Positions 16,820 through 24,672 of a DNA stretch of 42,828 nucleotides are shown here, piece after piece. The stretch comes from Terrihalobacillus insolitus. Its GTDB lineage: Bacteria; Bacillota; Bacilli; Bacillales; Amphibacillaceae. The notes below the pieces were generated by a model that made no database searches, was not told the origin of the DNA, and saw only the letters and a program-made list of their open reading frames with translations. The stretch covers positions 1-42,828 of the forward strand of contig NZ_JAMQKB010000021.1 in NCBI RefSeq assembly GCF_028416575.1. Reading direction: 5' to 3'. The translations under genes and the position numbers were made by a program. Positions within the stretch are counted from its first letter, which is position 1; every line of letters starts with the position of its first letter.

Positions 16820-17011
16820 TTAACGACGTTTCCTGTGAAAATTGGATAAAAAAATCATTGCTAAGCCTAAAGCCAAAAATGAAATAGCTGCCCATTTATT
16901 TGGCGTTATCGGTGAATATTCAACCATACCTGTTATTGGACTTGCTCCAAACATAAACAATAGGAAGCCTAACCAAAAAATTATTTTACCAGCCTTTGTA
17001 TGCTTTATCAT
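16820..17011 (-). CDS. small two-helix membrane protein
   Basis: This 63-aa protein has two hydrophobic segments (about 9-31 and 40-58) and a basic tail NFHRKRR. The loop contains SPITP. A good AGGAGA site precedes the ATG by about 7 nt. I do not recognise the family. The gene stands alone between a lipoprotein gene and the ABC operon, with gaps of over 100 bp on both sides. Confidence 0.65.
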   Translation of the reverse strand: MIKHTKAGKIIFWLGFLLFMFGASPITGMVEYSPITPNKWAAISFLALGLAMIFLSNFHRKRR

Positions 17012-17118
17012 TTAAATCTCCTTTATTTTTTTGGAGTCGAACTACTTCCTTTTGTATAGGAAAATACATCGCAATTATCCTAAATTTCAGAACTCCGATA
17101 TATCATAGTTCCCCCTTG

Positions 17119-17532
17119 TTATCCTTCAATTAGTCCGATATAAGGTACCTTCTTGCCTTTTATAATAGCTACTAGGACTGCACCTTGCTTTTCTTTCGGT
17201 TCATAAATTTCTGTTCCGACTGGCAGTTTTGTTGCCATGTCAGCTTTAAAATCACTTCCACTATATTCCTTTCTAATTTCTTTTACCCGATTACCTAATG
17301 TAAGGTTAAACTCTTCCGCCCGGTCTTTGGCATTTGTATAAACGATTTCTTTATATTGAAATATGTCTGCGTCAGAATTATCTTCCAGAATTTCTTCTGG
17401 TGTTGGATTGCCGATTTCTGATAGTGAATCGTCTGAAGTGTTTGCATTATCCTTTGTACATCCTGATAGTATGAAGAGAACAATGATTACACACAAAACG
17501 AACCTACCTAACTGTGTTTTTCCAAATAGCAA
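17119..17532 (-). CDS. hypothetical lipoprotein
   Basis: This 137-aa product starts with TTG at 17532, chosen because GAAGGAGGTG lies about 8 nt upstream and no better start exists. The N-terminus is a lipoprotein signal: basic residues, hydrophobic core VLCVIIVLFIL, lipobox LSGC with the modified Cys at 25. A Ser/Asp-rich spacer follows. The folded part (KDRAEEFNLTLGNRVKEIRKEYSG, PVGTEIYEPKEK, PYIGLIEG) should lie outside the membrane. No known domain was recognised. It is probably a monocistronic surface protein. Confidence 0.78.
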   Translation of the reverse strand: MLFGKTQLGRFVLCVIIVLFILSGCTKDNANTSDDSLSEIGNPTPEEILEDNSDADIFQYKEIVYTNAKDRAEEFNLTLGNRVKEIRKEYSGSDFKADMATKLPVGTEIYEPKEKQGAVLVAIIKGKKVPYIGLIEG

Positions 17533-17584
17533 CGGATCAGCACCTCCTTCATTAACCAGAAAGTTTCATTAACGCTTCACATTA

Positions 17585-18064
17585 CTAATTACTACAACAA
17601 TACCCCTTCATTCTAATTACTTTTCCATCCAATTCTAAACCGACTTCTTGCATGCCATTTTTCTTATAAAAATTAATTGCGCGGGTATTAGAAGGGGATA
17701 CTCTTAGGTGATATTCATTCACATTATGATCATAAAAATACCGCATAGCATATTGATAAATTTCATCGCCTTTACATTGTCCTCTTTGTTCTGGAATGAG
17801 ATAATACAGATGAATATAACCGATCATTTTTCCTTTATATTCTTTGATAGATAGTTCAAGCTGTCCAACGATTTGATCGTTTTCTACTACCATGACATAC
17901 CCTTCTGGAAATTGGACTGACTTTTCCTCAATCCATGAAACATATTGATTTTCATCAAAATCCGAAGCATCTCCAAAACTTATTTTAAATGCATCTTTGC
18001 GAAATTGGAGCATTTCATCCCTATGTTCCATACTGTCCAATTTTTTAAAGGTTAACATAGACAT
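17585..18064 (-). CDS. GNAT-family N-acetyltransferase (159 aa)
   Basis: This is a single GNAT domain. Strand 4 carries GYIHLYYLIPEQRGQCKGDEIYQYAM, the acetyl-CoA-binding QRGQCKGD loop (about 93-100). NTRAINFYKKNGMQEVG is the classic C-terminal motif (about 127-143). It transfers an acetyl group to an unknown amine. Two ATG codons, at 18064 and 18058, are possible; AGGAGG is better spaced from the second, giving 157 aa. It sits in a run of single accessory genes and has no obvious partner. Confidence 0.85.
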   Translation of the reverse strand: MSMLTFKKLDSMEHRDEMLQFRKDAFKISFGDASDFDENQYVSWIEEKSVQFPEGYVMVVENDQIVGQLELSIKEYKGKMIGYIHLYYLIPEQRGQCKGDEIYQYAMRYFYDHNVNEYHLRVSPSNTRAINFYKKNGMQEVGLELDGKVIRMKGYCCSN

Positions 18065-18174
18065 CAGACCTCCTAATGTTGAACATTTATAGATCAGTTG
18101 TTTTGTTGCTTATTCTTATTAACCAAATAAACCTTACCGTTATTTGGAATAAGTTTCCGTATTTATTTTTTTAA

Positions 18175-18211
18175 AAAAGGAACTACTCTATATTTTAAAG
18201 AATAGTTACCT
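18175..18211 (-). terminator. terminator after the DUF4440-like gene
   Basis: AAGGAACTACTCT pairs imperfectly with AGAATAGTTACCT. The minus-strand stem is followed by a long T run (18170-18178) and lies 20-50 nt after the stop at 18231. Confidence 0.7.
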
Positions 18212-18230
18212 CGTGAAATGACTTCGTTCA

Positions 18231-18593
18231 TCATAACTTTAACTTGGTTAAGGTTCCTTGATGAAAAAACATTTGCCATCTGTTATTTCTAAACTTCCAA
18301 ATGGAGCTGCGCAATGTATGATGTTCTCGTGTTTTATCCTCCACACGATATGTTGTTAATACAACATCAGTTGCTAAAGGTTTTATATCAAAATCATAAA
18401 GATTCATTTCACAAACACTAATCCCACTTTCACCTACGAAATCCTTTTTATACCAAACGTTTCCAGAACTCCCGAATTCAAAAAAATCGTCTGAAAGTAA
18501 TCTTTCTAGTTCTATTGGGTCTGTACGAACCTCAGGTTTGAGCAATCTTTCCTCAAGAAGGTATAAATGTTCTTTTAACGCTTGTTCATCCAA
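18231..18593 (-). CDS. DUF4440/SnoaL-like protein
   Basis: This 120-aa protein has the cone-shaped NTF2-like layout: N-terminal helix LKEHLYLLEERLLKPEVR, then LLSDDFFEFGSSGNVW (about 32-47), TDVVLTTYRVE and a C-terminal WKFRNNRWQMFFHQGT (about 98-113). These match DUF4440 nuclear-transport-factor-2-like proteins of about 120 aa. The family includes enzymes and ligand binders, so no reaction can be stated. Confidence 0.85.
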   Translation of the reverse strand: MDEQALKEHLYLLEERLLKPEVRTDPIELERLLSDDFFEFGSSGNVWYKKDFVGESGISVCEMNLYDFDIKPLATDVVLTTYRVEDKTREHHTLRSSIWKFRNNRWQMFFHQGTLTKLKL

Positions 18594-18614
18594 TTTTTAT
18601 TCACCTCTCAATAC

Positions 18615-19016
18615 CTACTCTATGAATCTATTTTTGTTCTCTGGAGTAGGGATCATGCAATGATCCCTACTCCCAAACCATTTATAACGATTTTTTGCAA
18701 CAATAGTATAGATGGAGTCTCTTAATGGCCTTGGGATCAACCGAAGTACAACGAGCAACTTCCACAACCCTTTTAGGTTTCTACACACTTCAAGTGCTGC
18801 ACTAGATTTGGAGTACCACTTTCCGTGTTCAATTAAAATAAATGTATCCGTATTTTCTGGTATGCCGTATTCATTTATCATTCTCTTTCCTGCTTCACTT
18901 TGCAACGAAGCGAATACAAAATGTTGCTTGGGATCTCTTTTTAAAATAAATTGAATACTCCCGTTGCACAGGTTACACATTCCATCAAACAAAATAATAT
19001 TGGACTTGGAGATCAT
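18615..19016 (-). CDS. DCC-family thiol-disulfide oxidoreductase (YuxK-like)
   Basis: This 133-aa protein begins SNIILFDGMCNLCNGSIQF, where DGMCNLC (about 10-16) is the DxxCxxC motif defining the DCC family of thioredoxin-like proteins. A second typical stretch is RLIPRPLRDSIYTIVAKNRYKWFG (about 93-116). YuxK of B. subtilis is about this length. The two cysteines suggest a redox role, but substrates are unknown. It lies 21 nt upstream of the DUF4440-like gene on the same strand, so the two are probably co-transcribed. Confidence 0.9.
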   Translation of the reverse strand: MISKSNIILFDGMCNLCNGSIQFILKRDPKQHFVFASLQSEAGKRMINEYGIPENTDTFILIEHGKWYSKSSAALEVCRNLKGLWKLLVVLRLIPRPLRDSIYTIVAKNRYKWFGSRDHCMIPTPENKNRFIE

Positions 19017-19130
19017 GAAAAATCACCCTAATCTCAAAATTTCGGTAAACATAGCATTTCTGTCCTTTTTCTTCTTTTCATTTTAATTTTATCAAATGTA
19101 AAAAAACACACCAATCGAAAGTAGACAGAT

Positions 19131-19919
19131 CTAAAAAACGTGCATTACCCATTTACCGATGTCGACAAAACCAAGTCTCTTATAAATATTACCCGCTTTT
19201 GGATTATCATAAAATAGGCAGAGATCTTTCCCCTCTTTTAACAGTTCTCCACACAAATGGGTCATACAAGCACTCGCATAGCCTTTTTTCTCATATTCAG
19301 AATGGGTACAAACGCCAACAACCATCGCTGACATACTATTTTCAGCTGTTGTCATAGCAGTTGATATTATTTTTTCACCGTCCTCAACATAATACGTGCG
19401 TGAAATACCTTCTTCCATATTTTTTTTCAAACTCTCTTCTTGTCCATCTCTTGTCTCAAATTCTGGAATCTGTTTTTGCAGTTCAATGATTCGAGGAATA
19501 TCATGGATTCCCGCCTGTTTTATATTTATATCTGGAATTTGTAAATCCTGCATTTTTTCACATTTAGCGTAATAAAATTCCCTCGTCTTCCTCGGCTTTT
19601 GGGATAGGTGGACAACTACTTTATTCACAATAGATGATATGCCAGATAAGAATTTATGTGTACGACTATCTTTAGCAATAATTTCTCCAATCCCACTTGC
19701 ATTAAAATCCCCAGGGGAATAAATGATGTAATTTTCCCGATACCTTAGCAGGACTGCTTTTAGATCCCCGGCCTCATCAAAATCGCCCCACAAATCCTGA
19801 AAGTCTTCGTCAAATCCAAATGCTTCAATATCGCCGATGATAAACAAATTTTCAGCTGGTTTTTCTTTCACAAACGCCAAACATTGCTCTCGATCCGTTT
19901 CCGTAAGTACCCGTATCAT
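19131..19919 (-). CDS. GNAT-family N-acetyltransferase (262 aa, two-part)
   Basis: This 262-aa protein has an N-terminal half resembling an inactive GNAT lobe (LFIIGDIEAFGF, YRENYIIYSPGDFNASG). The C-terminal active-looking GNAT domain (about 135-260) carries MVVGVCTHSEYEKKGYASACMTHLC, whose YEKKGYAS is the acetyl-CoA loop, and GNIYKRLGFVDIGKW. This double layout and length match the YkwB/FR47-like acetyltransferases of Bacillus. Target unknown. It stands alone, with about 110 bp of unassigned sequence on each side. Confidence 0.88.
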   Translation of the reverse strand: MIRVLTETDREQCLAFVKEKPAENLFIIGDIEAFGFDEDFQDLWGDFDEAGDLKAVLLRYRENYIIYSPGDFNASGIGEIIAKDSRTHKFLSGISSIVNKVVVHLSQKPRKTREFYYAKCEKMQDLQIPDINIKQAGIHDIPRIIELQKQIPEFETRDGQEESLKKNMEEGISRTYYVEDGEKIISTAMTTAENSMSAMVVGVCTHSEYEKKGYASACMTHLCGELLKEGKDLCLFYDNPKAGNIYKRLGFVDIGKWVMHVF

Positions 19920-20034
19920 CTGACAACCCCTCTTTTAAATATAAATTGTATCCATAATACCAAAATTATCCGAAAACACAAGATAATCTACAATAGTTTA
20001 AATATTCTAAATTGCATTTGGAAAGGGGTAATTG

Positions 20035-21150
20035 TTAGCTAAAAGCACTTGATACGTCGTAGTCATTTAAATCAAGTTCAGTAGGATGACCAAGCGCTAA
20101 TTTAGCGAGCTCTGAACCTAAGTAGGGGCCACTTGTTAAACCTGAGGCACCAAGGCCATTTGCAACGAATAAACCATCTGTGTTGGGTACTGGACCAATC
20201 ACAGGCAGATGATTTGGTGTGAATGGTCTAAAGCCAACTTTTGTTTCTACATACGTACTAGAGGCTAAACCAGGTGCCACTCTTAATGCTTTATCCATGA
20301 TTTCATGAATTCCGCCCATTGTTACTCGATAATCCATGCCTACATTATTCTCGTGGGTAGCACCTAAAACGATCTTCCCATTATTAAACGCTAGCATATA
20401 TTGATTGAAAGGTGGGATTACAACAGGCCAGAAACTAGTGTCCGTGTTAGGCATGTTAAGGTGAACTATTTGTGCTTTTTGTGAAGTTACTAAAAAGTTC
20501 ATTCCGAGTGGCTCTAATAACTCTTTAGACCAAGCCCCTCCAGTCACAATCACTTGATCAGCGTGGATTATTTTTTCATTAACGGTTACTCCCGTAATTT
20601 TCGCACCATTATAAACAAGTGATGCGTCTCCATGAATAAAAGTTGCCCCATTTTTTTCAGCACAACGTATAAGTGCGTTACGTAACGCTCCTCCGTTAAC
20701 ACGAGCAGCACCACTAACATGTACAGCACCATATTCCTCTGATAACGGTGGAAATAATGCTTTTGTCTCTACAGGAGATAATTTTGAAATTTCCCCCATC
20801 TCAGGTGTGCTTTCCTTACGTTTAAAAGCTAACTCCATTTTCTTGTCTAATTTCTCTTCCGTGTCAAAAATGTTCATTGCTCCAACTCTAGCATAACCCG
20901 TTTCTGTTTCCCCACCCGCTTCTAATTCCTGAATAAGCGTAGGATAATACTTTGCTCCTCCAACAGCTAAACGATACCAAGCTTTGTTACGACGTTTCGT
21001 AAGCCATGGGCATACAATACCTGCCGCAGCATTTGTTGCTTGCCCAACATCATTCCGATCCACCAACGTTACATCTACACCTTGCTTAGCCAAATGATAT
21101 GCGGTAGATGCACCGAGAATACCAGCCCCTATTACGATATATGTTTGCAT
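20035..21150 (-). CDS. FAD-dependent amino-acid oxidase-type oxidoreductase (DAO family)
   Basis: This 371-aa protein has an N-terminal Rossmann FAD motif (VIGAGILGASTAYHLAKQG, about 6-24), VDRNDVGQATNAAAG, and a C-terminal dinucleotide closure LPVIGPVPNTDGLFVANGLGASGLTSGP (about 316-343). It belongs to the DAO superfamily, which includes glycine/D-amino-acid oxidases and N-methyl amino-acid dehydrogenases. The frame is open six codons further, but GGGGAAAGGTG lies 8 nt before the ATG at 21150. The substrate cannot be read from the sequence. Confidence 0.88.
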   Translation of the reverse strand: MQTYIVIGAGILGASTAYHLAKQGVDVTLVDRNDVGQATNAAAGIVCPWLTKRRNKAWYRLAVGGAKYYPTLIQELEAGGETETGYARVGAMNIFDTEEKLDKKMELAFKRKESTPEMGEISKLSPVETKALFPPLSEEYGAVHVSGAARVNGGALRNALIRCAEKNGATFIHGDASLVYNGAKITGVTVNEKIIHADQVIVTGGAWSKELLEPLGMNFLVTSQKAQIVHLNMPNTDTSFWPVVIPPFNQYMLAFNNGKIVLGATHENNVGMDYRVTMGGIHEIMDKALRVAPGLASSTYVETKVGFRPFTPNHLPVIGPVPNTDGLFVANGLGASGLTSGPYLGSELAKLALGHPTELDLNDYDVSSAFS

Positions 21151-21297
21151 GTGAACACCTTTCCCCATTTAATCTAACGTGTCTAAAATTTTAACATAGA
21201 AATAGACCTTTTTTGAATGAATGTTGAGGATCACCAGACTCCACGATGGAGGAAATTAGGTTTAAACTGGGGCAGAATCAAGATAATGGCCACTCTT

Positions 21298-21407
21298 TTC
21301 GCGTTATGAGAACCCATGACTAGGCGAAAATCACGTTAACACGCTCTCATTCGCGCTATGAGAACCCACAGACAGGCGAATATCACGTTAATGCGCTCTC
21401 TTTCGTG
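21298..21407. repeat. tandem repeat, two full 52-bp units plus a partial third
   Basis: Unit 1 (21298-21349) and unit 2 (21350-21401) share TTCGCG-tATGAGAACCCA, then AGGCGAA-ATCACGTTAA and GCTCTC, with a few substitutions. A third unit begins TTCGTG at 21402 and decays. This gene-free stretch (21180-21440) has no ORF. Similar interspersed repeats occur in Bacillaceae intergenic regions (from memory, not checked). Confidence 0.7.
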
Positions 21408-21447
21408 CCAAAGTGACCATTCTGAGGCAGGCTGGCAAGAAAAAGAC

Positions 21448-21468
21448 CCTTCATAAGAGCTATGAAGG
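21448..21468 (-). terminator. LysM-amidase terminator
   Basis: CCTTCATA (21448-21455) pairs with TATGAAGG (21461-21468). On the minus strand TCTTTTTCTT follows. It lies about 70 nt past the amidase stop codon. Confidence 0.75.
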
Positions 21469-21535
21469 ATCAAACTAGGTCGTATCTGCACCTCACAAGA
21501 GAACCAGTTGCATGGGGCCTGAGTTTTTTTTTACA

Positions 21536-22546
21536 TTAATGCATCGTTGCTAAAATTTCTTGCATTTTTCGTGACACGAGCGGATAAAAATTATTTTTTG
21601 CACTTGTTGTAGAATTCCCTTCGAAAAATCCCGTGCCTGGACAAGTTTTAACAGCATGTCCTTCACTGTTATCTAATACCCTTTCTCCTGAGTTCATATC
21701 CCACCAATGGTGGTATGTGATACTGTCAACGGATGGAGTTAATCCGAATTTCAGCATAAGTAAGGCTGTAACACTAATAATCGTTTCCCTTTGTTCTGAA
21801 GTCATTTGATTGTTACCTTTGTCAAAGTTCCCTACATTTTCAATTGCTAATGCATCAGCTTCGATGGCCTCCATTGCGGATTTATTCTGTAGTCCAAATG
21901 AACCTTCAGGGGGTGTGTTAAATGGTCTACCAACTGCTACTTTCCCATCTGGAAATGTTGTTAATTGTTGGCTTATATTACTCCATCCCATTTCATTCAC
22001 ATGATAATCCTCCATACCCTTCAACAAGGAAAAATGATTGGATCCATTGAATTGTTGATAAGACGGTTGGTACGTATGGTGTTGTTGAATTTTACCAATT
22101 TCCCTAGTGAAACGATGGTTAAATAGCCAGTCCTTAAATTCCTCCCTCGTCATAAGAACGTACTGTCCTTGCATGTCCAGTGTTTTAGGAGGAATCTTTA
22201 ATTTTTGCCCAATATTAATTAAATTAGATGAAAGTCCATTTGCTGATTTTATTGCTTGGACGGAAGAATTAAAGGATAAAGAAAGCTTCCATAGTGTATC
22301 ACCAGAAACTACTTCATACGTGATTGGAACCCTCAATTTCTGCCCAACTAGTATTAAATCGGATTGCAATCCATTTATTGCTTTTAAATCTTTTACAGAA
22401 GTACTATACTGATTTGCAATTTTCCATAAATAATCTCCAGATTTCACCTCATAAATATTTCTGGGGTTATTAGCTGCATGAGCAGAAGATACATTCATTG
22501 CCATCATTAAAATCACACTAAAAACCAGTACAAATTTTTTTCTCAT
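21536..22546 (-). CDS. secreted LysM-amidase (N-acetylmuramoyl-L-alanine amidase)
   Basis: This 336-aa protein has a Sec signal peptide (cleavage near SSAHAANNP, about 24-25). Two LysM domains follow (about 30-74, YEVKSGDYLWKIANQYSTS, and 77-120, YEVVSGDTLWKL). The amidase_2 domain begins at about 150: IQQHHTYQPSYQQF provides the first zinc ligand region and HAVKTCPGTGFFEG the last. It should bind peptidoglycan and cut the amide bond between N-acetylmuramate and L-alanine. The layout is like CwlA/XlyA-type autolysins. Gene context gives no phage signal; it is probably a wall-turnover or sporulation autolysin. Confidence 0.92.
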   Translation of the reverse strand: MRKKFVLVFSVILMMAMNVSSAHAANNPRNIYEVKSGDYLWKIANQYSTSVKDLKAINGLQSDLILVGQKLRVPITYEVVSGDTLWKLSLSFNSSVQAIKSANGLSSNLINIGQKLKIPPKTLDMQGQYVLMTREEFKDWLFNHRFTREIGKIQQHHTYQPSYQQFNGSNHFSLLKGMEDYHVNEMGWSNISQQLTTFPDGKVAVGRPFNTPPEGSFGLQNKSAMEAIEADALAIENVGNFDKGNNQMTSEQRETIISVTALLMLKFGLTPSVDSITYHHWWDMNSGERVLDNSEGHAVKTCPGTGFFEGNSTTSAKNNFYPLVSRKMQEILATMH

Positions 22547-22775
22547 ATTTATGTCCTTTCATTGGTGTCACAAAAATTTTGTTCTCAGTAAGACACCATT
22601 TCTATGTTTATAGTTTTAAAACAGCTATAAAATTATTCTAATTACTTGTTGTTAATTTTTGTATAAGTAATCTTTAAAGCTAAACCAAGCCAAGTGCAAC
22701 TAGTTGCTATCCTTCATAATAACTGTCAAAATTAAAAGGTATGATTAAATAAAATACGATTAGGTGATGAGTATC

Positions 22776-23156
22776 ATGATTGAGGTAAAAACTTCTCCAC
22801 TAAGCGATGGAGAATTTAATAGAGGCGTATTTGCGACTCGTGCAATAAAAAAGGGGGAGCTTATCCATGAGGCACCAGTCATTCCCTATCCTAATAGGGA
22901 GCACATATTAATAGAGCAAACCATATTAGAAGATTACGTGTTCGAATACGGTAAAAATCATACAGCTGTCGTCTTAGGATATGGCATGCTGTTTAATCAT
23001 TCATACAAGCCAAACTGCACGTATGATATCAATTTTCCGAATCACACGTTTGACTTCTATGCTTACTCAGATATAAAAGCGGGAGAGGAACTACTCATTA
23101 ACTATAATGGAGATGTTGATAACAATGATCCACTATGGTTTAATATGGAAAATTGA
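22776..23156 (+). CDS. SET-domain protein (lysine methyltransferase-like)
   Basis: This product of about 126 aa is on the plus strand. It is a compact SET domain: N-terminal RGVFATRAIKKGELIHEAPV (about 19-38), the catalytic knot MLFNHSYKPNCTYD (NHS, about 73-86) and C-terminal DIKAGEELLINYNGD with the Tyr of the active site (about 105-119). SET enzymes transfer methyl from S-adenosylmethionine to lysine. The ATG at 22776 with AGGTGAT upstream is preferred to earlier starts. The bacterial target is unknown. The other genes around it are on the minus strand. Confidence 0.88.
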   Translation: MIEVKTSPLSDGEFNRGVFATRAIKKGELIHEAPVIPYPNREHILIEQTILEDYVFEYGKNHTAVVLGYGMLFNHSYKPNCTYDINFPNHTFDFYAYSDIKAGEELLINYNGDVDNNDPLWFNMEN

Positions 23157-23195
23157 TTCTGGTGATGATCCGTTGAGGATACTGTTTATGATAGG

Positions 23196-23244
23196 CTGAC
23201 TACGAAAACACAACGTTTTTTAAACATTTGCTTTTCGTAGTCAG
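23196..23244. terminator. bidirectional terminator between SET gene and coaA
   Basis: CTGACTACGAAAA (23196-23208) is an exact 13-bp inverted repeat of TTTTCGTAGTCAG (23232-23244), with a 23-nt loop. It is placed to end both converging genes, although T tracts are short. Confidence 0.75.
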
Positions 23245-23268
23245 GAAATGGCAGAAACTTAGCATTTT

Positions 23269-24213
23269 TTAAATCTTTCTTAGCTTAATATTAGAAACAG
23301 AATGGTTTTTCCCCTTTCTAACAATAATATCCGCACGATTTTTGGTTGGCTTAATATTCAGGTCAAGATTTTTTTTGTTAATATTGTTCCAAATATCCGT
23401 TGCCACCTTTTCCGCTTCAACAACTGAAAGGTCAGCAAACCTTTTAAAATAGGACTCCCTTTTTGTAAACGCTGTATCCTTCAGCAATTTAAATCGGTCT
23501 ACATACCATTGTTGTATATCCTTTTCATCTGCATCAACAAAAATGGATAAATCGAAGAAATCAGATACATACACACTAGGAAGCGTTTTGTCCTCGTTTT
23601 TCGGTGTCTGGAGAACGTTGATCCCTTCAATAATAACAATATCCGGTTGAACAACCTCTTGATATGTATTTGGAATAATATCATAATACAGATGTGAATA
23701 AACAGGTGCTTTTACCTTTGTATCTCCAGACTTGAGATTTGTCAAAAAGGTAATTAACTCCTTTATGTTATAACTTTCTGGAAATCCTTTTTTTTCCATC
23801 AATCCATTTTTATTTAAAACGTCATTTGGGTATAAGAAGCCGTCTGTCGTAACAAGTTCTACTTTAGGATGATCTGGTGATCTCATAAGTAAGGATTGCA
23901 GTATTCTTGAAGTTGTGCTTTTTCCAACTGCCACACTTCCCGCTACCCCAATTACATACGGAACTTTTCTCGTTTTTTCTCCAAAGAATTCATCCGTAAC
24001 AGTATGTAGTTGTTGCGAAGCCTTTATATATAGATTTAACAAGCGGGTAAGAGGTAAATAGATGTCCTCAACCTCTTTCATTGAAAGTTTTTCGTTCATT
24101 CCTTGTAATTCCTGGATTTCAGATTGTGTTAAAGTCAATGGTGTGTTAAAGCGTAATTTCGCCCACGCTTCTCGCGAAAACGTAATATACGGCGAGTATT
24201 TTGTGGAAATCAT
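23269..24213 (-). CDS. coaA: type I pantothenate kinase
   Basis: This 314-aa protein matches bacterial CoaA (about 316 aa). CoaA phosphorylates pantothenate, the first step of coenzyme A synthesis (EC 2.7.1.33), and is inhibited by CoA. Signatures are YITFSREAWAKLR (8-20), the P-loop GVAGSVAVGKSTTSR (about 94-108), VTTDGFLYPN (about 131-140) and PDIVIIEGINVLQ (about 194-206). AAAGGGG precedes the ATG. A repeat element copy lies 50 nt upstream and may have brought or displaced promoter sequence. Confidence 0.97.
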   Translation of the reverse strand: MISTKYSPYITFSREAWAKLRFNTPLTLTQSEIQELQGMNEKLSMKEVEDIYLPLTRLLNLYIKASQQLHTVTDEFFGEKTRKVPYVIGVAGSVAVGKSTTSRILQSLLMRSPDHPKVELVTTDGFLYPNDVLNKNGLMEKKGFPESYNIKELITFLTNLKSGDTKVKAPVYSHLYYDIIPNTYQEVVQPDIVIIEGINVLQTPKNEDKTLPSVYVSDFFDLSIFVDADEKDIQQWYVDRFKLLKDTAFTKRESYFKRFADLSVVEAEKVATDIWNNINKKNLDLNIKPTKNRADIIVRKGKNHSVSNIKLRKI

Positions 24214-24262
24214 CGTAAGCTATCCCCTTTTAATAAACTGCTATTGCTACATTTTAGTGCGT

Positions 24263-24404
24263 GTTCAAAATGTCGCCGAATTAGAAGCAAGCAGGTCGAG
24301 GCGGCGTAGTTTTGAGGAGCGCAGTGTAGACATAACCTACATGAGCACCGGAAAAACAAGCCAACGAAGAGATGCGCAGCTTATCATTTGGTGACTTTTT
24401 GAAC
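24263..24404. repeat. GTTCAAAA-ended repeat element, copy 1 (MITE-like)
   Basis: A 142-bp element begins GTTCAAAATGTC and ends GACTTTTTGAAC, terminal inverted repeats of 12 bp with one mismatch. The inner part holds GGTCGAGGCGGCGTAGTTT and CCGGAAAAACAAGCC. A near-identical longer copy lies at 28672-28871 and a truncated one at 39440-39536. It contains no ORF of its own. The remaining gap to 24608 shows nothing else I can support. Confidence 0.75.
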
Positions 24405-24608
24405 AACCTCTTTTAGTATGGTTTTTTTCATTATAAACGATTATACATTCTTACCATAGACATTTGTATTCCATCTAGGTCAAAAGTTATAATAGGCACG
24501 ATATTTTTGAGTATCTTTTGTTTTCGATTTGTATCAAAAATAGTATAGTTCACGGGCATAGCTAAGTGAAACATCGTTTTCTCCAAGAGCATTTGAAATT
24601 TTTACACA

Positions 24609-24645
24609 CGAAAGGCTATACCAAAAACATTGATATAGCCTTTCG
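24609..24645. terminator. terminator of the M6 protease gene
   Basis: CGAAAGGCTATA (24609-24620) pairs exactly with TATAGCCTTTCG (24634-24645), with a 13-nt loop. It ends about 28 nt past the protease stop codon. T tracts are weak. Confidence 0.75.
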
Positions 24646-24672
24646 TTAAACTTCTATCATTTGTTGTTTATG

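Noticed and set aside
21298..21407. CRISPR array
   Set aside because: The repeats are tandem and contiguous, without unique spacers, and no cas genes are nearby.
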